Source: Thelephora terrestris (lineage: Eukaryota; Basidiomycota; Agaricomycetes; Thelephorales; Thelephoraceae). From it: 64,000 nt of DNA. The notes under the pieces were generated by a model. That model did no database searches and was not told where the DNA came from. It worked only from the letters and a program-made list of their open reading frames with translations. Positions 10,506 through 22,281 of the stretch are shown here, piece after piece. How positions within the stretch are numbered: position 1 is the first letter of the stretch; each line of letters opens with the position of its first letter. The stretch spans positions 1,922,001 through 1,986,000 of the forward strand of contig WIUZ02000004.1 in the NCBI GenBank assembly GCA_015956445.1, written 5' to 3'. The position numbers and the translations under genes are program-made.

Positions 10506-10685
10506 GGAGAGGCAGAGACCCACAACAGGATTTGAAATGGCCGAGCTCCGGTAATCTCGCGTGTTCCGACGTGCATCAACTTCCCCCCCCATCATCGCTG
10601 TCAACGCCCGCCTGCCAGGTCCTGTGTTAAATAGAAGGCATCATGCCGGTTTGTTGCCGGGTTTCCGCCTCTGTCCCCGCTAGCG

Positions 10686-13182
10686 ATGTCGATGAGAGTT
10701 GTTGCCACTTCATTCTTGTTCGCCCTCTCCGTCGCCTTTCCTGTCGCCGCAGGTGTTCACGAAGTCTGGTGGAACCTCTCCTATGCCTACAACGTCAGCC
10801 CAGATGGACTGGGTGTGCCAAGGCGTGCAATTGGTGTGAACGGCACCTGGCCGTCAGTTGTTTTCTCTCTCGCTTGTCCTCGTTCTCACGGATATTCCCA
10901 GCCCTCCGCCTATTTCCGTCAGCGTCAATGATACGCTCATCGTGCACGCGACAAATTATCTTGACAACCCCGGATCCCTCCACCACCATGGCATGTTTGC
11001 GAACAAAACTGCCTGGTACGACGGTGCCATGGGCATCACCCAATGTGGTATTCCCTACGGCCAGACCGCCACCTACGTGGTAGACATCCCAAACGCGGGC
11101 CAGTGGGGTTCTTACTGGGTTCATGCACACTCCTACGTACCGTTGCTTCGCCTTTATGATAACGCATATCGTTTCCTGATGACTTCAACAGGGCCAATAC
11201 ACCGACGGTCTTCGGGCTCCCCTCGTCATTCATCCTTTGAAAGAGGTCCAGACTTATGACGACGAATACTTCGTAGTACTTGGCGACTGGTTCGTTTCGC
11301 TTTATGATACCTGACCTCCACCGAATTTGAATAGTGGCCGCTCATAGGTACCACCAGGAACATGACCTCTTACTCAAGCACTTCTTGTCAGTTGCAAATC
11401 CCGGTGGCGCCGAGCCGGTCCCCGATGCACCCTTGATGTACTTCGCCCATGGTGATACTTACCTGCCACCTATCACATCCGCTGCCCCGAACGTGTCTCC
11501 GTCTACCAACAGTGTAGGCTTCAATGAGAATGCAACATTGCCATTCGAGTCCGGAAAGACTTACCGTCTTCGAGTGAGCGCCTCGTTGCTGACCTGACCG
11601 AAGCAGCTGACACACCTGTCTTTTTTGAGATTGTCAATACCGGCGCTTTCGCTGGTATGTTTTTCTGGATCGATGGTCACGAAATGCGCGTCATCGAGGT
11701 CGATGGGGTCAGAATTCCAACCATTCTTTCGCAGACCTTCGTACTAATCATCGTTGCAGACTGATGTCGAACCTTATGTGGTTGAACAACTCAATATCGC
11801 TGTCGCTCAGCGCTACTCGGTCCTCGTCACCGCAAGGAACGATACGAGCTCGAACTGGGCCATCCACGGCAACATGGATACCGTCATGGTGTGACACACT
11901 CTACTCAGTTCTCTTGGGGAACCTGTACTGAGCACCGCGTAGTTCGACACCGTCCCAGCGGGTTTGAACCCAAACGCGACTTCTTCTATCACCTACTCTT
12001 CTTCTAACAGCCTCACAAATCTCTCTCCTGTGCCGCTGGAGTTCTACCAACCCACGGATGAGACTGTATTTGTTCCGTCGATCGTCCTGCCTCAGCTGCC
12101 TCCCCCGGACCAGGTTGTCGAGCTCGAGGCTACCTTCAATACCATGAGCGACGGCACTAATCGCGCCATGTTCAACATGAAAACTTTCAATTTCCCCAAG
12201 GTCCCGACGGTATTCACGCAAGTTGAGTATGCCAATCAAAACATCAGTGCGTTCAGTTTCGAATGGACCCCGCCGTTCAGACTGACTGGTTGTTTCCACA
12301 GCCGAGTTGGGTTTTGGTGAACTTGCGTTCACCCTAGACCATCTTTCTGTCGTTGATGTCGTTGTCAAAAATGGCGACACGGGGAAGCATCCGTTGTATG
12401 TCCCGTTATCTTCCTCACCGTGCTCTGATTATGTTAAAATTTTTCACGATGTAGTCACATCCACGGCCACGACTTCCAAATCGTCAAACGTGCTGTTGAC
12501 TACACTTCTAACGATACCACCCTCAACCCTCCTTTAAAGGAAGGACAGGCGAACCCGATCCGCCGTGATACGATACAGCTCTTGCCACTGCATTCTGCTA
12601 CTCTGCGATTCGTTGCTGATAACCCCGGGTCCTGGTTTTTCCATTGCCACATCGATTGGCATTTGTCTTCTGTGAGCCTACCCGATTCACAAGGCGTCCT
12701 CGTTATCTGACTGGCTGCCTCGCGCTCGCGTAAAATCCAGGGGCTGGCAGCGGTGTTTGTCGAGGCCACGCCATTGCTTGCGGACGCGTCTGTGCCACAA
12801 TTCTTCAAGGATCAGTGTGCAACGCTGGACCTGCCGTCTCAGGGCAACGCGGCTGGAAATCAAGATCCGAACAACCTCAAGGGTTTACCAGAGGGTCCGT
12901 TCCCACAGATCTTGGGATGGAGGCCCAAGGGTATCGGCGCGATGTTCGGGTGCGCGCGCTTTCTCTCTCCGCGATCCCATCGATAACTCTAATCTAATAT
13001 GTTTCAACCGCGCGTGGTTTAGGTGTGTTCTTATGGCCACGCTCGGAATGGCGACTGTTACTTGGTACGCGATTTCTGGACACAACCTTACGGACGAACA
13101 GTTGGAGGAAGAAGTGAGGAAGCAACGCGCCACCAAAAAGAGCTGGAAGAGCGTCGTCGCCTCAAAGTTCAAATCGGCTTGA
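10686..13182 (+). CDS. FET3: FET3-type ferroxidase (multicopper oxidase), copy 2
   Basis: This second ferroxidase has the same structure as 5141-7700. It starts MSMRVVATSFLFALSVAFPVAAG (signal peptide) then VHEVWWNLSYAYNVSPDGLG. The copper-ligand blocks HHHGM, WVHAHS, HIHGHDF and HCHIDWH are all intact after splicing. The Fet3-type NPGGAEP segment, the C-terminal membrane helix and the cytosolic tail (SWKSVVASKFKSA) are also kept, so it should be active. It is divergent with FTR1-2. The 5' flank is shortened and carries none of the TTATCWGATAA sites found upstream of copy 1. A 146-bp block of the penultimate exon is identical to copy 1. Confidence 0.9.
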
Positions 13183-13673
13183 ACTTTGGCTCCGGATCCT
13201 CTATCGGTATATCCGTGCTTTCTTGTTTTCGCGTCCGCAGTTCCGCCACACAGGGTGTGTGGTACCGCAGTGTGAAGAATGTATTGCTGTAGAACGTTAC
13301 AAGTATGTAAAACTGACAGGAACACACCTTCACCCATTGTGTCTTGCCCTCCCTCTGCGCGTTTGCTCTGTAGGAGGAGGCAATACTTCGCACTTCTCCC
13401 GTTTCACAGACCATGCATCCGTAATCAATGCCCAGTGCCCAGCCTTCCATTCACGCCGCGAGGTGATGCCAGATATGCAGAAGGAGTGCAGCGCAGCATT
13501 TTTCACGGAACGTGCCGTTCAAAGTTCAGAGGATATGAAAGGGGTATTCAGGGTCACTGTGCGGACGATAGGAAGATACTATTATACTGGTTACAGATCC
13601 GAAAACGCTCGTAGAAAGGGGTTGATTACAACATGAAATCAGGACAGGAGATGGAATGTGGCGTGAAAGGCCG
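13183..13673. other. Convergent intergenic region
   Basis: This lies between the FET3-2 stop and the 3' end of the DUF4336 gene. The first 110 bp align with the FET3-1 3' flank. Nothing else is recognisable. Confidence 0.5.
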
Positions 13674-14875
13674 TTATGCGGTGGCAGCAACATCAGCAGC
13701 GGTGGTGGAAGGAGTGGGAGAAGGATCTGGATCTGAGGTGTCTGGAGCGGTGAGGAACTTGGAGTAAGCGCTCTCCCATGCCCTCTTGGCGTCGGTCTCA
13801 ATGGCGTCCTATGAAAATTAATCGATCAGCGGACTGAGGGCTTTCCCTGAACGCAGTGTACACTGACCCCATGGCAAGGAATTATGCGCTCAAAGTCCCA
13901 TTCGTTAACAGCCTTGGCGTCTTTGGCCATAGCGCTGAAGAGAGAGAGGGGAGAAACACCAAGGGATCGGTTTTACACAATGAACGGGAAACGAGTACGA
14001 AAAAGCACGCACGCCTTGTCCTTGCTCTCGCCCCATATGAAGTTCTTGTGGAACTCGGTGTAAGGGTTGAGCTTCTTGGTGAAGAGACCGGTCTTGCGCT
14101 GCTTGGACTTTGAGTATTGTTCAGTGGCGGGTAAGTTGAAGATCAAGTCGGCGACGATGAGCGTCTTTGAGGACTTGTGGAACCAGGCGACGTCCTTCTT
14201 GCTGAAACCAGAGAAGTAGACGGCTTCGATCTGTGTTTGGATCATCAGGAACGTGTTAGTGTCCGCTCACGACCAGGGGTCAAGGGTGCTCACATCATCT
14301 TCAAAGCCAAATTCGTTGTCGGAATCACGCTTGTAGACTGAGTGTGGCGGGTGAGGAACGTCAATTTGGTGCATCACGATTGCGTACCCTCATCGAACTT
14401 CCAGTACTCTCCCTTCTTCTTCTCAGGCAGAGTCTCGACCCCAATCATCTTCGCGTCAGGGTAGTTCTTCTTCCAATCGGCTATTTACAAAAGGGCCGAT
14501 CCATATATCAGCCGTGGTGTCCGTCGTACACACGCAAAGGAGTGGGGGGGAAGATCCACTCACTCAAGAAGTAATGGTGATCAGCATCCGCAGCCACAAT
14601 ATATTTCACCATTCCGAGCTTCTCAACAGCGGTCTTGGTCTCGTTGCTGTACGGAGTCGAGGCAACGACCCAAACGTCACCCGAGGAGAGCTTTATGGCG
14701 GTCGAGCGACCCCCCATTGGGAAAAACCCGAGGAATTTGGAGAACGGCCTGGAGAAGGTGACCACATCCGGGGTGATCTACGTCGTGTGTGTGGGGGAGG
14801 GTCACCCAAAGTGAGCTTCGGTCCCCAACATCAGAAGAACGGGGTAAGCACCTCTCGTATAACGATATCAGCCAT
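13674..14875 (-). CDS. DUF4336 protein (metallo-beta-lactamase-like fold), cytosolic-type paralog
   Basis: The start at 14875 gives MADIVIRE, spliced to ITPDVVTFSRPFSKF, then MGGRSTAIKLSSGDVWVVAS, YIVAADADHHYFL, and ADWKKNYPDAKMIGVE. Later exons give SGFSKKDVAWFHKSSKTLIV, ADLIFNLPATEQYSK, and WDFERIIPCHG followed by DAIETDAKRAW and a Pro/Thr-rich tail ending AAATA-like residues at 13674. The DHH and PCHGD positions resemble metal ligands of metallo-beta-lactamase-fold proteins. The biochemical role of DUF4336 is unknown. It has about seven introns. A paralog at 56915-58428 has the same block order but a long mitochondrial-type presequence; this one has none, so it is probably cytosolic. Confidence 0.82.
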
Positions 14876-15619
14876 GTCTGTGGGATTGTGGGGGAGGGAA
14901 GTAAAGGTAGCTGGGGGGGGCAAGAGAGGAGGGGGGAGGGCGGTTTGTTTGTGGCTGGCTGGTGGGCGGATATGAGTTGAATTTATAGTAGACCCCTCAT
15001 GTTTGGACCTCGCGCTTCCTTTAGATAATCCAGCAGACGTGAATGAATAGCGTGACAGTGCTTTCTGGCTTTGGAACCTTGCTTCCGGTCAGTGTGAGAG
15101 ACTGGAACGTTAGGTGGCGGGGATTTACGATGATCTCCACTCCTGATACCAGCATTACAAAGATCCGGGGACCATTCGGCTCTCTCTGTTGGGCTTCAAC
15201 GCCTGCGCATAGTAAACCCGGGCGTACGTTTTGGTGAGGCACGAGAAGAGTTTGATCGAAGAGGATAACCGCTCTCTTACCAAAGCAAGGACGAGGATCG
15301 GCCTCTGCTTCATCAGCGAACAAACAATGAAACCCCTCGCCCACTCTAGCCCGGGCCGCATGCTCGCTGACCCTGCGCGATCACCCTCACACAAAAGTAA
15401 ATGGGCTATCCGGCAGCGCGAATTGCAGGGGTTGAAAGGAAAGTGGTCGTTATTTATTTCTTTCATAGTAAGTACGGCAAAATACATGGTTTCACTACTA
15501 CGGTACCTTTACAACGCGGCTCCTGGTAAAGGGAAACCAACTAGCCAACAAAACGATTCAAAGCACAACGTACACAGCGAACGATTCAGTAGTACACACA
15601 CACAAAATTCGACTGTAGA
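14876..15619. other. Intergenic region
   Basis: This is the probable promoter of the DUF4336 gene (GC-rich, with G-runs near 14911-14917) and the 3' region of the C2H2 gene. Open frames such as 15231-15719 plus show no family resemblance. Confidence 0.5.
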
Positions 15620-16672
15620 TCAGGCGAGTTTGATACCTGGGGCTTGGGGGTTCCACAACGTGTTCAGCGATTGGCTCAAGAAGCTCGGGTCGTTGCTCTC
15701 GGCCTCGCGGTCAAAGTAGTGTTCTGGAAGGGAGGAGAGAGGTCAGGTCAGCGTGGGTGTTCCAAAAACTCGAATCCACAAGGAGGGCACGAACCATCGT
15801 CGTAGAAAGAGTAGAGCCATTTGGGGGTCGGTCCGAGGTAATCAGAATCTTCTTCATCCCAGTCATCTCCGTCTTCAACGGAGGTCCCAATGAGTTGCTT
15901 CAGAGCGAGGGAGAGGTGGGCATGAAACGGTAATGCGGATTCATCTTTAGTCCCGTCATCATATCTGGAGGGATGGAGTGTCAGATATATGAAGGGAAGC
16001 GAGCGCGGTCGGTCGTATTCCGCATACCTGTGGTCATCATAGAAGTCAACGTATTCATCTAGACCTCCATGATCCTCCCATATCTCGCAAGAGTCCGAAT
16101 CACAATCGCCGCTGCTCGAGTCTTCCGTGATCGGCGGAGTGCAGCTGCTTGCGTCGTCATCGTCATTGACGAGGGATCCCAGCGAGGAAGAACTGAATTG
16201 AGTGCGATAGAAACCATCAAAGTGGAACGGAGGGGAATAAGCGCCATCTCTCTGCATGTCGTTGGTGGTGAACGAGGGTGGGGAAAAGATGTCAACATGC
16301 TGTTTATATTATGAGTCTACTCTGCAGCTCGGTAGATAGAGGTCACACATACCTCAGCATTCTCGGTATCATAGCCATAGTCAAGGTCCGGGGAGTGGGA
16401 AACGAAGTCGAGTGCGGGGTAATTCTCGAGGCAGGCACTTGTATCCAACAACGTGCAAGTATGCTGTAGGGGTCGGTTAGGGTTGAACTAGCGAGGGAGA
16501 AGAGAGATAAGAGACTCGCCTGCCCGGACTTCTTGAGTTTCTTGCCACACGTGTCGCATGTTGGACGACCATGGAAGGTGCCATAGTGGGTAGCCAACGC
16601 GCTCTCAGAGCAGAACCTACGACGACAGGTGCTGTGGCTGCAATAAAGATAATCACCAGAACCGAATGCCAT
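15620..16672 (-). CDS. Small C2H2 zinc-finger protein with acidic tail
   Basis: The start at 16672 gives MAFGSGDYLYCSHSTCRRRF. The first finger fits CX4CX12HX4H (second Cys ...RRRFCSESALATHYGTFH). A second CXXC (CDTCGKKLKKSGQ) is followed by an intron and a His-containing exon. The rest is low-complexity and acidic: SSSSLGSLVNDDDDASS, a Ser/Asp-rich run, then WKLYSF-like aromatic segments, ending NTLWNPQAPGIKLA. It has no RING. The CX4CX12HX4H spacing and the intron directly after the second finger's Cys half match the neighbouring RING-containing family (17206-28509), so it may be a related member without RING. A cellular role cannot be assigned. Confidence 0.75.
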
Positions 16673-17205
16673 TGCGCATGCCCCAAGGGAACAACGTCCA
16701 AATGAGAGAGAGGGACCCTATCATGTCGCCACGACACCGCTCGGCTTTTATATCCGAATTTGCCCCAAAGGAACTCCATCAAGCGCGCTTGCACTTGTCT
16801 CAATGAGGACCCAAACGGTTACAGGCCCCTTGTCACCTTCCCAATCCAGTCGACGTTCTGAATCCTGATGGTCTTCGTATCAACTCAGCCGCCTCGAGGC
16901 TGTCCTATACTTTCCCCTTCGCCATTCCCCAACGGCTTCGCGTTTTTGTAGCACAAACACGCAAGGTCGCCACAATACTTGCGCAGTTGCCCCTTTAGGC
17001 ACACGCGGCCACGATCAGTAAACTCGTCTCATACTTTAGGCACGGACAGGGGCTCGTGATCAATTTCTCTCAAGCTCTGCCACGACAACGTTAGCCACCA
17101 AAACATTTGTCACACCTGATGATGAATTTGAAACCCCATGCTCCAACCAATGGAATGTTCCCGAAGGAATCCTTTGGGCGCTTGACCTATATATCTACCG
17201 CACCC
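16673..17205. other. Intergenic region
   Basis: This is the promoter region of the C2H2 gene and the 3' flank of C2H2-RING gene A. No coding signal was seen. Confidence 0.5.
16745..16755 (-). promoter_or_regulatory. TATA-like box of the 15620-16672 C2H2 gene
   Basis: The minus strand reads GGATATAAAAG about 75 bp upstream of the ATG at 16672. Confidence 0.4.
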
Positions 17206-19280
17206 TCACGATGCCAGGTCTAACTTGAACAAACAATAAAGAGCCAGAACGTTCTTGCAGACTGGACACCTCGATTCCTCCAAAACCACTGGGGCTATAC
17301 ACCTCCCTCGAGTCAGTCTCATTGTTACCCAAAAGCGGCAGGCGAGGATCCGCTTACTCGTAGCAGAACAAGTGCCCGCAGAGCGTTGCGGTCAGATTTG
17401 TGGCTGGCGTTGGGTCCGAGAGACAGATCCTACACTCAAAGTGTACCTCTGGCGAACCCAGTTTAGATCTTTTTGATCTATGGGTCCGCTGCGGATCATC
17501 ATCATGGGATAGATCGCCTGACCACGGGATCGATTTGAGTGGTCACAGGTCAGGTTTCGGAGGTGGGCAATCATCACAAAACGCCGCGAACGAACCTCGA
17601 TTTGTATTTCGCCCTTCATCTCGCGAGCTGAAGGATGTGGAGGCTGGAGAACCGGATCTGACCTCTCCGTAACGCTCCAAGTTCGCGGGCGACGGCGTTG
17701 CCCCAACAAGCCCATTCTGCCTTTGGACCTTCGGCTCGTCCCGCGAATGATCCCTAGTCACAATGGCACTCCTTAAGGTGAGAGTTCAATGGTATAGAAT
17801 CAGAGTTTCGCCATCCCACGTACAGGGTGCGACCCTCCCGTACCCCGAGTTTCGGAACACGAGGCGGGTCCGTGATGTCTCCGCCCTTCCGGGGAGACCT
17901 TCCATTCCGCTGGCACGCCCTAAGTTAGCATTGAATGACCTCCAATCAGGTGCGTGGCCTCACAAGTCTTGATGAGAGCGATGGGCGTTCATCTATGTCG
18001 TAGTCCTCTTCAGGCTCGTCCGCTCCGAGAGAGGATACCGTTATCGCCGGAGACCAAACATCCGAGGCGATTTCATAGGTCACCTCATCCCGACTCCGGC
18101 GTGGCTTTGGGTCAATCTCAACCAGAAGGTTCAAGGTTGGTCCGCTGGGAGATAAGAGGTCACGCTCATCAAAGGAAGCAGTTTTGACTTCCAAGTTGGT
18201 ATGATGAACAGGTTGCGATTTAGCCTAACGGTGATCGCTTGGACCCTGGCATAGAACAAAGATCTCTGAGACAGGCTTACCTTGGAAGTTGAGAATCCCG
18301 ACTGAATTCCAAGTCAGAATCTAATGAGGCGTTTTCTCGATTTACACACCTTATCGTCCGAGGGGGGCGAGGCGATCTTACCCTGTTTAACGCTTGACTT
18401 CAGCACCACCGAGGGAGGATTACTAATTACAGGATTCTGCACGGTCGGAAGACTGGAAGGAGACGGTTCGGGTTGGGTTACTACGCTTTGGGCCTTGAGC
18501 GGTGCGTGAGATTTTAGCCCACGTTAGCCATAGATTTCGTACCTTAGTGTTGGTATCATGATTGGCACCACTGCGTTGGTCGTTCATCTTCCCTGAACGG
18601 GATCGTCAAGGCCCAGACCACCACAAACAAAGTGAAGAGGCTTACCCTTGTTTGCAGGGGTCACAGCCCCCTTCCCCTTTGCGCCCGCGGTCGCGTGAAC
18701 TGCATTGAGATGCTATACAGTCGAGTAAATGAATGAGAGTGTGACGTGTCTCCGGGACACGGACCATTTGCCAGGCGAGTTCGTGTTGAAACGGAGGCAG
18801 CGCAGGACATTTCGTACATTTCCAGCTGTGGAACATCGCCTTATGCTATTTCTCCAGTCATGACAGTGGAGGCACAGCAAGAGAAGAATTTCCAAACCTG
18901 ATCCAAGGTATATGAAGTCATGAATCGGGTGAGGCAGTACTCGCATGTCAGTCCTGTCAGCGCTCTCTCGGAGTAGCTTGTTGGCTGGCTTCGGGTTCAG
19001 CTCTAGGCCTCCTGGCCAAAGGAAAGAATTGTACCCTCACAGTGTGCGCTGGCTCATTCTGCGTCTGGACCCGAGGTTCTTGCGCCACCGGAGGTTGGGC
19101 TTGCGCACTCGGCGCTTGCTTGAGTGAATTGCGATGTTTGTCGCGGACATGCTGAAGCAGGGGGTCAGCAAACTCTCTCGTAAACGTGAGAAAACCACTC
19201 GCCTGTTGCAGATGCGGGATTGAGGCAAAAGAATGGTCGCAAGCGTCGCAGGGGACGGGTCCTTTGTTCTTCTTACCCAT
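17206..19280 (-). CDS. C2H2-RING paralog A
   Basis: The start at 19280 gives MGKKNKGPVPCDACDHSFAS. The first finger is CDACDHSFASIPHLQQ then, after an intron, HVRDKH. Two more split fingers follow: CEYCLTRFMTSYTLDQ/HKAMFH and CTKC...AWQM/HLNAVH, where each slash marks an intron. A long acidic/Ser-rich linker leads to a C-terminal C3HC4 RING: ECRICLSDP, TLCGHLFCYE, an intron, CIAPVVLEESRCPVC, then the family signature ALYCLFKLDLAS and the stop at 17206. All eight RING ligands are present. RING fingers of this type usually recruit E2 enzymes for ubiquitin transfer, so an E3 ligase is inferred. It is the first of five same-strand relatives. Some internal splice sites in the linker are unresolved. 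Confidence 0.75.
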
Positions 19281-19786
19281 AGTCGTGGCAAGCGAAAAAC
19301 AGGTGGCCGATGCGGGACACGTTGGGCGTTATGTATTATGAGGACCCTCATCCAAATAAATAACATGCAAGCGCTCTTGATGGTGTTGTATCCACGTTTT
19401 TGCCTTTCTGAGTGTCAGAATCATTCTAGATGGGATATTCCAAGTTCCAAGTGAAGAAAAGCGGCGTCGTAAGCAAAGCATTGTCCAGATCGAGACATCG
19501 AATTCAAAAATTCATCCAGTGAGTAGGAACCAAGGGTCAGTTCTTTGGATAGAAACAAGGACATCGCAGGGCACAGATTCGCAGGTGGGGGGAACTCGAG
19601 AGTAAAATTTTTGGATCAAAAGTCGAACTGATAATCGATGACACTACCGGTTCCGAGGGGACCGTGACTCTGGTCTGAAGGACTCGATCATGGGCAGGGA
19701 TCATACATACTCGTCGCGATGTACGGTACCGGTATTATGGACGCAAGAGGTGCTTAAATATTCCAAATGGAGTGTCCGCGGTAATA
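19281..19786. other. Intergenic region, duplicated with 22282-22724
   Basis: This is the promoter of gene A and the 3' flank of gene B. Blocks such as CTGAGTGTCAGAATCATTC (near 19409) and GACTCGATCATGGGCAGGGATCA (near 19680) recur between genes B and C (near 22514 and 22576). The B-C duplication therefore includes the flanks. Confidence 0.65.
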
Positions 19787-22281
19787 TTAGCACGATATAT
19801 CCGACTCAAAGATACGATCCACCAAAATGCTTGTATGACAGACAGGACATGCGGATGTGGAGGTGACCTTCGGGATGATACACCTGTAGTGAAGCGTAGA
19901 GCTTCAAACGGCGGCTTTTATTTTTCAAGGAAGGTGATCCACTTACTTATGGCAAAACAGGTGCCCACAGATAGTGGCCGTCGGCTGCGCTCCTACAGAT
20001 GGGGGTTTGGCGTAGATTCTACACCGGTACTGAGTGGCGATATCGGCAGCTATGTTCTCCCTGTCCAGTTTACTCGGGGCAAGGACTTGTCAGATGATTG
20101 CTCTCCAGACGGCTTGGCTTCTCCCTTTCCATTGAAACCAAGGGCGTCAGTCTCGGTGACTGCTTTTGGTGCACCCAGGGATGATTTATTCGGCTGGGCG
20201 CGCGAGGGTCAGCACACAATTTTCTACAACACCCGAACCCGTTCACCTTCTTCGGATGAAAAAATTTGTTGTGGGTGTTGAGGAACCCCTGAGTCGAGAA
20301 CCCTCGACCACAATCCATCTCCTGACAGTAGAATCGCTTCGGACGAATGATTCCCTATGATCACAACAGGGCGTGAGATCAAACCTCTGGCTGCCTCGTG
20401 TCCGAACTCACCTGGTCCTGGTCAGGATTTGTGATAAATGCTGTCTTCTGTTCAAGGAGGGTCAGTTTCACGAAGATCACGGAGGTCGTGGATGGAAGAG
20501 GATTACGAGGGCAAAAGCTGGCGATTTTGCTCCGTTGAGATTTGCGCAATTCGTTTCTTCACCGCCAGTGGTCAACGGCTTGCTGCTGGGTAAATTTGGC
20601 GGCGGCGGCGGAGGTCTATGGTCTTCGCATTCCCTCAGGATTGGAATGCGTGAAACCTGGATCATCTCTGCCTCTGTCTTGAATTTCTCTGCGAATTTAG
20701 CGCACAAGTAGGTTTCGTGTTCGCTATATTCATGCTTTCCGAGGTCATTAACATCACACCACCGTTGCAAAGCGGTGCACGCACAAGCCAAAGTTCCGCA
20801 GTCGATACGAATTTTTTGGCGCATTTAGGGCAGGGGAGGTTATGTTTCGCCTTGTAATGCTGGGCGTGTCGTCAGATTCGTCGACATTAGGGCACGATAA
20901 TGAGGGGTCGTACTTCGCTCCTTCCCTCTTCCGTTATGAAGATCTCGGAACAGTGGGCACAACGGAACCGATGGTAAACTTCACGGTGCTTAGAGAATTT
21001 TAGCGGGCGATCTGGATCACCCAATTAAAACGTATAGAGGCAAACCTGATCCATTACACTTTGTGTGGTGAAGCATTTGAAGCAGATGTTGCATTCAAAC
21101 CGGTGCCTAGCATTGTAGTGCTAGATTTCATGTCAGCACAAGGTCAGAGCATAGGGAGCGAAAAGCAACTGGCCTGATCCATCATAGCCCGCGTAGCGAA
21201 GTTAGCACCACACTGTTGGCATCTGAAGCGATGCTTCGCATCAAGGTGCTAAGTGGCCGTCAGCGAGGTCGCTGTTGAGGGGAGGGATCAAGAACCTTCT
21301 CCATCCCATGTTCCGTCCTGAATTCACGACCGCACTCGTGACACTGAATCACACGGTGTTCTTCATCGTAATGCTAAGTGTATGTGTGAAAATTCAAAGG
21401 AAAAAGCAATTGATAAAAACGGTGTTCACCTGAATCAATGCAGCCTGCGTCGTGAATTCGTTGGTGCACTCGGGGCATTCAAGGCGGTGTTTTGCGTTGT
21501 AGTGCTGGAATGGCGTCAGGAGACAGGCGTCAAGCTTGCAAACGGGCACGGACCTGATAAAACCCTTTCTCGGTCCTGAGCACGCGGCCACATTCAGGGC
21601 ATACGAAAGTGCAATGCTCTGCTTCATGGTGCTGAAGGGGGTATGTAAGGACGTTATCCATATCCGTGGGGTGAAAGTGAACCTGATTCATTGCAGCCCA
21701 CGTCGTGAACTCACTATCGCACACTGGGCATTCGAAACGGTGTGTGGCATCATAGTGCTGAGTAGCCTTAAGCAGGTGACCAATGGGGGGAAGAATGAAT
21801 ACGGACCTGAATCATCTCCCCCCGCGACCTGAATCCACAGCCGCATTCGGGACAATTCACCCAACGGTGAGCCACATCGTAGTGCTTGAAAATAAGATTG
21901 CATCAGCGCCTAGCCTGAGAGATCATCAAAATGGACGGACTTGATCCCGTGCGCTCTGCGTAGTATATACGTCATCGCATTTGGAACATTCAAACCAATG
22001 TTTTGCTCTGTAATGCTGCAGGAACTTAAGTGGAGGACTGCGGGATGGCAGGGAATGTAAACCGAGACCTGATACGCGGCATACTCCGATCCAAACTCGC
22101 GGGGGCACTCAGGCTCTGTGCAGCGGAAACAGCAATGTTTTGCCTGTATATGCTAATGCAACAAAATTAGCGAGTCGAGACACGTCAATCAGATAAGGAT
22201 AATCACAGCGCCCACCGCCTGCCAGGATCCAAAGGAATCTGAGCAAAAGTGACACTGGCAGTGTCCCCGGTTTACAGGCAT
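19390..22281. repeat. Tandem duplication unit B (C2H2-RING gene plus 3' flank)
   Basis: This unit aligns with 22500-25126 across 3' flank, RING exons, linker and the finger exons. It contains one finger exon more than unit C. Confidence 0.75.
19787..22281 (-). CDS. C2H2-RING paralog B (13-finger array, partly degenerate)
   Basis: The start at 22281 gives MPVNRGHCQCHFCSDSFGSW. Thirteen fingers follow with consensus CX2-4C-X3-F-X5-L-X2-H-X4-H. Each intron falls between the last Q/E of the Cys half and the first ligand His, for example CDSEFTTWAAMNQ/HHEAEH and CTNEFTTQAALIQ/HYDEEH. After a linker comes a CX4CX12HX4H finger (CGRGFSTQGFLNTHNKFFH), then RING exons ending CPVCHTSILVDRIF at 19787. 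Three defects are visible relative to gene C. The second RING Cys is Tyr (CRIY, codon at 20012-20014). The second Cys of finger 13 is Phe (20693-20695). One intron donor is GC rather than GT (21172-21173). It may be a decaying or altered copy; the frame is otherwise open. Confidence 0.72.

Larger units (their letters stand above)
8518..13292. repeat. Segmental tandem duplication, copy 2 (FTR1-SHMT relic-FET3)
   Basis: This is the second copy of the iron module, shorter than copy 1 because most of the SHMT gene and both flanking promoter regions are missing. The FTR1 upstream region aligns until about 10230, jumps into the middle of the SHMT coding sequence (10238-10505), then resumes near the FET3 TATA-like region at about 10600. 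Two internal deletions explain this layout. Confidence 0.8.

Noticed and set aside
12500-12808. Minus-strand open frames across FET3-2 (and similarly 6379-7113 across FET3-1)
   Set aside because: These are antisense shadows of conserved coding exons; both copies show similar antisense frames because the sense strand is conserved.
22188-22196. ATCAGATAA in the first intron of C2H2-RING gene B
   Set aside because: Single match, absent from the aligned position in gene C, and no iron-related gene nearby; a chance occurrence is likely.
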